Source: COE1 sp964445375 (lineage in GTDB: Bacteria; Bacillota; Clostridia; Lachnospirales; Lachnospiraceae). From it: a stretch of DNA of 24,050 nt. The position numbers and the translations under genes are program-made. The DNA lies in NCBI GenBank assembly GCA_964445375.1, contig CAYUKO010000051.1:1-24050 (forward strand), in the 5' to 3' direction. The notes under the pieces were generated by a model. It had not been told where the DNA came from, did no database searches, and saw only the letters and a list, made by a program, of their open reading frames with translations. Below are positions 20,495 to 24,050 of the stretch, piece after piece (position 1 is the stretch's first letter; every line of letters starts with the position of its first letter).

Positions 20495-23416
20495 ATGGAT
20501 AAAAAAATTAGCTATTGGAATAAATTAATAAGAATACTATTTGTTGCCTTTTTTGTAGCATTGTGTGGCTGGTTCGTAATAGCTCAATCTACACTACCTA
20601 GTGATCAGGATTCTCGTGATTATTGGGTGGAAACATTTGATACAGACTGGTTTCATGTCGTGGATAATGGTCAACGTGTACCTATTGAAGTACCTGGAAC
20701 TTGTGAAGTTGAAGAGGGTAAGACTGCCATTTTAGAGAAGACGCTTCCTTCCGGTATTATATCAAGCTCCTGGCTTTGCTTTCGAACTTCCAAACAAGAT
20801 ATGTATGTCTACGTTGATGATGAATTAAGAGGCAGCTTTTCTACTAAGGATACAAGACCTTTTGGTATTGCCAGCGCAAGTACCTATCTTTTTATTGAAT
20901 TACTTCCTTCCGATGCCGGAAAGACATTAACCGTAAACATGACAAGTGATTCATCCTATAGTGGTGTTATGCGAACTGTTCTTTATGGCGACAAAATGGG
21001 AATTATTATTCAGATTTTCAGAGATAATTTCCTGATTTTATTAATTGCAGCATTTATGTTGTTCTTAGGACTTGGCAGTATCTGTCTTACATTTGCTTTG
21101 CAGAAGCATTCCAATAACAGCCTTCACTTGCGCTATTTAGGATGGTGTGTTGTTGCAACCTCCCTTTGGATTATTATGCAGTCCAAAATGCGGCAGGCAT
21201 TCTTCCCGAATGTATCCGCCACAAGTGCTTTTTCGGAGTTTATACTATTTCTGGTTCCTCTTCCTTTGGCTATCTATATGGATGAAATCCAGAAAAAACG
21301 TTATCACAAATTCTATCTGCTATACGAGACTGCCTCTATCATTTATTGCGTGATAACTACTACACTGATCATAACAAGCACCATTGATCAGGGTGATATA
21401 AACCTTAGTGTATACCTGTTATTACTTGCGTTAATTGTACTTATTTTTACTACTATTATTTTAGATATTATAAGAAAGCATGCACACGAATATATCTATG
21501 TTTCTTATGGAATATTTGGTGTGTTAGCTACCTCTCTTTTACAGATACTGCAAAGCCTTAATAAGAATCGTCTTTTTAATGGAAGTATTATCTGTGTAGG
21601 ACTCTTATTCATGCTTGTTATGGCATGCGCTCAGGCTGTCATTGATGTTGTTCACGATGAGAAAGAAAGGCAACAGGCACTCTATGCCAGCGAGGCAAAG
21701 GCAAAATTCCTTGCAAATATGTCACATGAGATTCGCACGCCTATCAATGCGGTTCTTGGAATTGATGAATTGATTGCAAAGGAAAGTACAGAGGGAAATA
21801 TCAAAGAATACGCCGAAGATATCCGTACAGCCGGAAGAAATCTGCTTGCTATTATCAACGATATTCTTGATTTTTCCAAGATTGAATCCGGTAAGATGAG
21901 TATTATTCCTATGGAATATGACCTTGCCTCAGTCATTAATGATAGCTGTAGCATTATGAAAGTAAAAGCGGATGAAAAAGGACTTGCCTTTAAAACGGTC
22001 TGTGATGAAAACCTTCCAAGCCGTCTCTATGGCGACGAAGTGCGTATCCGCCAGATACTGATTAATCTGTTATCCAATGCCATTAAATACACCCATGAAG
22101 GTTCCGTAACCTTGCTCGTTAATGGTCACAAGGACGAATCCGGACATTTTGACCTTGAAATAGCGGTAAAGGACACTGGTATCGGTATTAAAGAAGAAAG
22201 CATTCCTGTACTATTTGATTCCTTTAGTCGTGTGGAAGAATCCACAACACATAGAATCGAAGGTACCGGTCTTGGTTTAAGTATTGTGCATAATCTGATT
22301 GAACTTATGCATGGAAACATTCAGGTAGACAGCCAATATGGTAAAGGCTCTGTCTTTACGGTTTTACTTCCACAGGGAATTATTTCAGATAAGCCAATCG
22401 GCAACCTGTCCAATGCCTATAGCAACAAACGTAAAACCACTGATACGTCCTGCGATTTACTTGCACCGGATGCCAAGATTCTCGTTGTAGATGATGTTCC
22501 TGTTAATATCAAGGTATTTTGTGGTCTTTTAAAAGACACACATATCAACATTGATACAGCAACCAGTGGTCGCGAATGTCTAAGGAAGATTCGCTCCAAC
22601 AACTACGACATTATATTCCTTGATCATATGATGCCTGACCTTGACGGTGTTGAAACCTTAAATCAGATTAATAAGCTGGCTACCACGCGTAAAACACCAA
22701 TTATCATGCTCACAGCCAATGCCATTTTAGGTGCAAAAGAAGAATATCTTCAGAAGGGATTTGATGATTATCTGTCGAAACCAATTCAAAAAGACAGACT
22801 TATGAATCTCATAAAGCAGTATCTCCCGGACGAAATGCTTCTTACTCAGGAGAATATTGCGAATGTTCAGCCAACCAGTATTTCGATTGAAAATATTAAC
22901 TTCCTGAATACGGAACTTGGTTTGTCCTTCTATGGCGGTGATGTAGATTTCTATCTGGAAATTGTTGAAGCTGTTTTAGAAGCAGATTATTCCCAGAAGA
23001 TTCAGCGTTTCTATGAAGAAGAGGATTGGCACAATTATCAGATTCTTGTTCACTCCTTAAAGAGTTCTTCAAAGTCTATTGGTGCGGAAGAACTCTCCGC
23101 TAAGGCACTTGAGCTTGAAACTGCTGCCAAGACCAAAGATATTGATTTTATCCATGCACACCACGCTACATTAATGGATACCTATCAGACGCTTTTGGCA
23201 AACATCCGAAACCTGTTTATGCCACAAAACGGCTCTGAGAATGCAGGAAATGTCAGCAGTGCTTTCGACATTCTGGTCATTGATGATGATAAACTGAATC
23301 TCAAAACTGCCAGAAAAATATTGGAACAATTCTTCCATGTTACCTGCATAGAAAGTGGAAAAGCTCTCCTTGCAGGCAATGCTTACTCTTGCTCAGACAA
23401 TCGATGCAAAGGATAA
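20495..23416 (+). CDS. Hybrid histidine kinase (7TM sensor-HisKA-HATPase-REC-HPt-truncated REC), 3' end disrupted
   Basis: From ATG 20495, six bases after GGAGG, it has 973 residues. In order: TM1, an extracytoplasmic domain of ~155 residues, about seven TM helices (about 180-385), HisKA with His411 (SHEIRTP), HATPase_c (N-box IRQILINLLSNA, then DTGIGI and GTGLGL), a receiver with Asp710 (FLDHMMPDLDG), and an HPt domain with His853 (VHSLKSSSKS). A second receiver starts at residue 924 (FDILVIDDD) but stops matching after about 35 residues, well before its phospho-Asp. The frame then runs out of phase and ends at 23416. The HD-GYP module follows in the +1 frame. The phosphorelay up to HPt looks intact; its output is disrupted. 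Confidence 0.9.
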   Translation: MDKKISYWNKLIRILFVAFFVALCGWFVIAQSTLPSDQDSRDYWVETFDTDWFHVVDNGQRVPIEVPGTCEVEEGKTAILEKTLPSGIISSSWLCFRTSKQDMYVYVDDELRGSFSTKDTRPFGIASASTYLFIELLPSDAGKTLTVNMTSDSSYSGVMRTVLYGDKMGIIIQIFRDNFLILLIAAFMLFLGLGSICLTFALQKHSNNSLHLRYLGWCVVATSLWIIMQSKMRQAFFPNVSATSAFSEFILFLVPLPLAIYMDEIQKKRYHKFYLLYETASIIYCVITTTLIITSTIDQGDINLSVYLLLLALIVLIFTTIILDIIRKHAHEYIYVSYGIFGVLATSLLQILQSLNKNRLFNGSIICVGLLFMLVMACAQAVIDVVHDEKERQQALYASEAKAKFLANMSHEIRTPINAVLGIDELIAKESTEGNIKEYAEDIRTAGRNLLAIINDILDFSKIESGKMSIIPMEYDLASVINDSCSIMKVKADEKGLAFKTVCDENLPSRLYGDEVRIRQILINLLSNAIKYTHEGSVTLLVNGHKDESGHFDLEIAVKDTGIGIKEESIPVLFDSFSRVEESTTHRIEGTGLGLSIVHNLIELMHGNIQVDSQYGKGSVFTVLLPQGIISDKPIGNLSNAYSNKRKTTDTSCDLLAPDAKILVVDDVPVNIKVFCGLLKDTHINIDTATSGRECLRKIRSNNYDIIFLDHMMPDLDGVETLNQINKLATTRKTPIIMLTANAILGAKEEYLQKGFDDYLSKPIQKDRLMNLIKQYLPDEMLLTQENIANVQPTSISIENINFLNTELGLSFYGGDVDFYLEIVEAVLEADYSQKIQRFYEEEDWHNYQILVHSLKSSSKSIGAEELSAKALELETAAKTKDIDFIHAHHATLMDTYQTLLANIRNLFMPQNGSENAGNVSSAFDILVIDDDKLNLKTARKILEQFFHVTCIESGKALLAGNAYSCSDNRCKG

Positions 23417-23942
23417 ATACACAAAGGGCCATTCTTCACGAGTTGCCAAATACTCGAAGAAGCTTGCTATTAAGATGGGACTTTCTGAGGCAGAACAGGA
23501 TACCATTTATTTCATGGGGCTGTTGCATGATATTGGAAAGATTGGTATTCCTGACAATATCATTAATAAGCCACAAAAGCTCACGGACGAAGAATTTGCC
23601 ATTATTAAAAAGCACCCGGAAATCGGCTACGATATCCTTAAGAATTTCGCAGAAATTCCAAATATTGAAGCAGGTGCAAGGTGGCATCATGAACGAATGG
23701 ATGGAAAAGGATATCCGGATGGTCTAAAGGGTGAAGAAATCCCAAGACTTGTCCGAATCATCAGCGTAGCAGACGCCTATGATGCTATGACATCCAAGCG
23801 AAGCTATCGTGATATTCTTCCACAATCTTACATCAGGCAGGAGTTGGAAAAGGGCAAAGGAAAACAATTTGACCCAGAGGTTGCAGAAGCCATGATTCAG
23901 CTGATTGATGAAGACACCGATTACTTAATGAATGAAAACTAA
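23355..23942 (+). CDS. HD-GYP c-di-GMP phosphodiesterase module, out of frame with the preceding kinase
   Basis: This 195-codon frame encodes a complete HD-GYP domain: GHSSRVAKYS (His26), LLHDIGKIGIPD (HD at 58-59), HPEIGYDIL, HHERMDGKGYPDGL and ISVADAYDAMTS. Such domains hydrolyse c-di-GMP to pGpG or GMP. The frame opens with the usual pre-domain helix (LSLQAMLTLAQTIDAKD) but has no proper start; GTG 23355 and ATG 23379 both lack a ribosome site. It overlaps the kinase frame by 62 bases. It almost certainly was the C-terminal output of the kinase protein, separated by an internal deletion or an assembly error. Whether it is translated now is unknown. Confidence 0.85.
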   Translation: MEKLSLQAMLTLAQTIDAKDKYTKGHSSRVAKYSKKLAIKMGLSEAEQDTIYFMGLLHDIGKIGIPDNIINKPQKLTDEEFAIIKKHPEIGYDILKNFAEIPNIEAGARWHHERMDGKGYPDGLKGEEIPRLVRIISVADAYDAMTSKRSYRDILPQSYIRQELEKGKGKQFDPEVAEAMIQLIDEDTDYLMNEN

Positions 23943-23949
23943 ATTGGTA

Positions 23950-23980
23950 CAAGCCGGAAAACCTTTCCGGCTTGTTTTTT
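23950..23980 (+). terminator. Terminator after the HD-GYP module
   Basis: CAAGCCGGAAA (23950-23960) pairs perfectly with TTTCCGGCTTG (23964-23974), loop 3 nt, followed by T6 (23975-23980). The last 70 bases of the window hold no supported gene. Confidence 0.95.
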
Positions 23981-24050
23981 GCTATAGGGTTATATTATAA
24001 TCCCATCTTTGACAGTTGGTAAAAAAGAAAAGCGCTACAATCTCAGTAAA

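Noticed and set aside
23340..23370. Programmed +1 frameshift joining the kinase to HD-GYP
   Set aside because: A frameshift would restore HD-GYP but still leave only the first third of the second receiver, with no phospho-Asp. A deletion or assembly error explains the missing residues better.
24009..24041. TTGACA ... TACAAT as a promoter at the right edge
   Set aside because: The spacer is 21 bp, too long for a SigA promoter, and no downstream gene is visible.

Overview
The window looks like chromosome from a low-GC, strictly anaerobic Firmicute, most likely a gut or rumen Lachnospiraceae member. The basis is the AT-rich gaps with near-consensus SigA promoters, strong GGAGG-type ribosome sites, a B. 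subtilis-like rib operon under an FMN riboswitch, a superoxide reductase, a maltodextrin ABC cluster without its own ATPase, and multi-domain c-di-GMP/histidine kinase signalling proteins. Genus-level placement is inference. There are no rRNA or tRNA genes, CRISPR arrays or insertion sequences.

Layout. Positions 1-327 are non-coding, with a hairpin and degenerate ~18-20 bp repeats. A sodium:solute symporter (minus) is divergent from a secreted orphan protein (plus). Then come a small CD3324-type HTH protein (minus), a cupin (plus) and a four-helix membrane protein (minus). Next, on the minus strand, are a membrane chemoreceptor and a sensor-diguanylate cyclase. The riboflavin operon (7671-11562, plus) is promoter, FMN riboswitch, two tandem terminators, ribD, ribE, ribBA, ribH. 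It ends in a terminator shared with the converging maltodextrin operon (minus, 17925 down to 11516): starch-binding-like lipoprotein, GH13 alpha-glucosidase, MalE, MalF, MalG. A LacI-family regulator is transcribed divergently from it, and three overlapping palindromes lie at the mal transcription start. After that come a superoxide reductase and an SplB-family radical SAM protein (minus). The last locus is a very large hybrid histidine kinase whose 3' end is broken: its second receiver domain is cut short and the HD-GYP phosphodiesterase module continues in another frame.

How the genes work together. The rib operon makes riboflavin from GTP and ribulose 5-phosphate and is shut off by FMN. 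The mal operon captures and imports maltodextrins and hydrolyses them in the cytoplasm, probably sharing an MsmX-type ATPase encoded elsewhere. The diguanylate cyclase and the HD-GYP module have opposite activities on c-di-GMP, and the chemoreceptor supplies a motility input.

The points most worth a second look are: the internal deletion/frameshift in the kinase-HD-GYP gene; five TTCACA hexamers at 11/11/7/11 bp steps between two divergent promoters; a structured leader on the symporter mRNA; a mini-ORF plus hairpin leader on the CD3324 gene; a terminator-like hairpin at the very start of the cupin transcript; a protein-like 58-codon frame without a start codon at 5964-6140; and two intergenic regions 11 kb apart that share sequence blocks.
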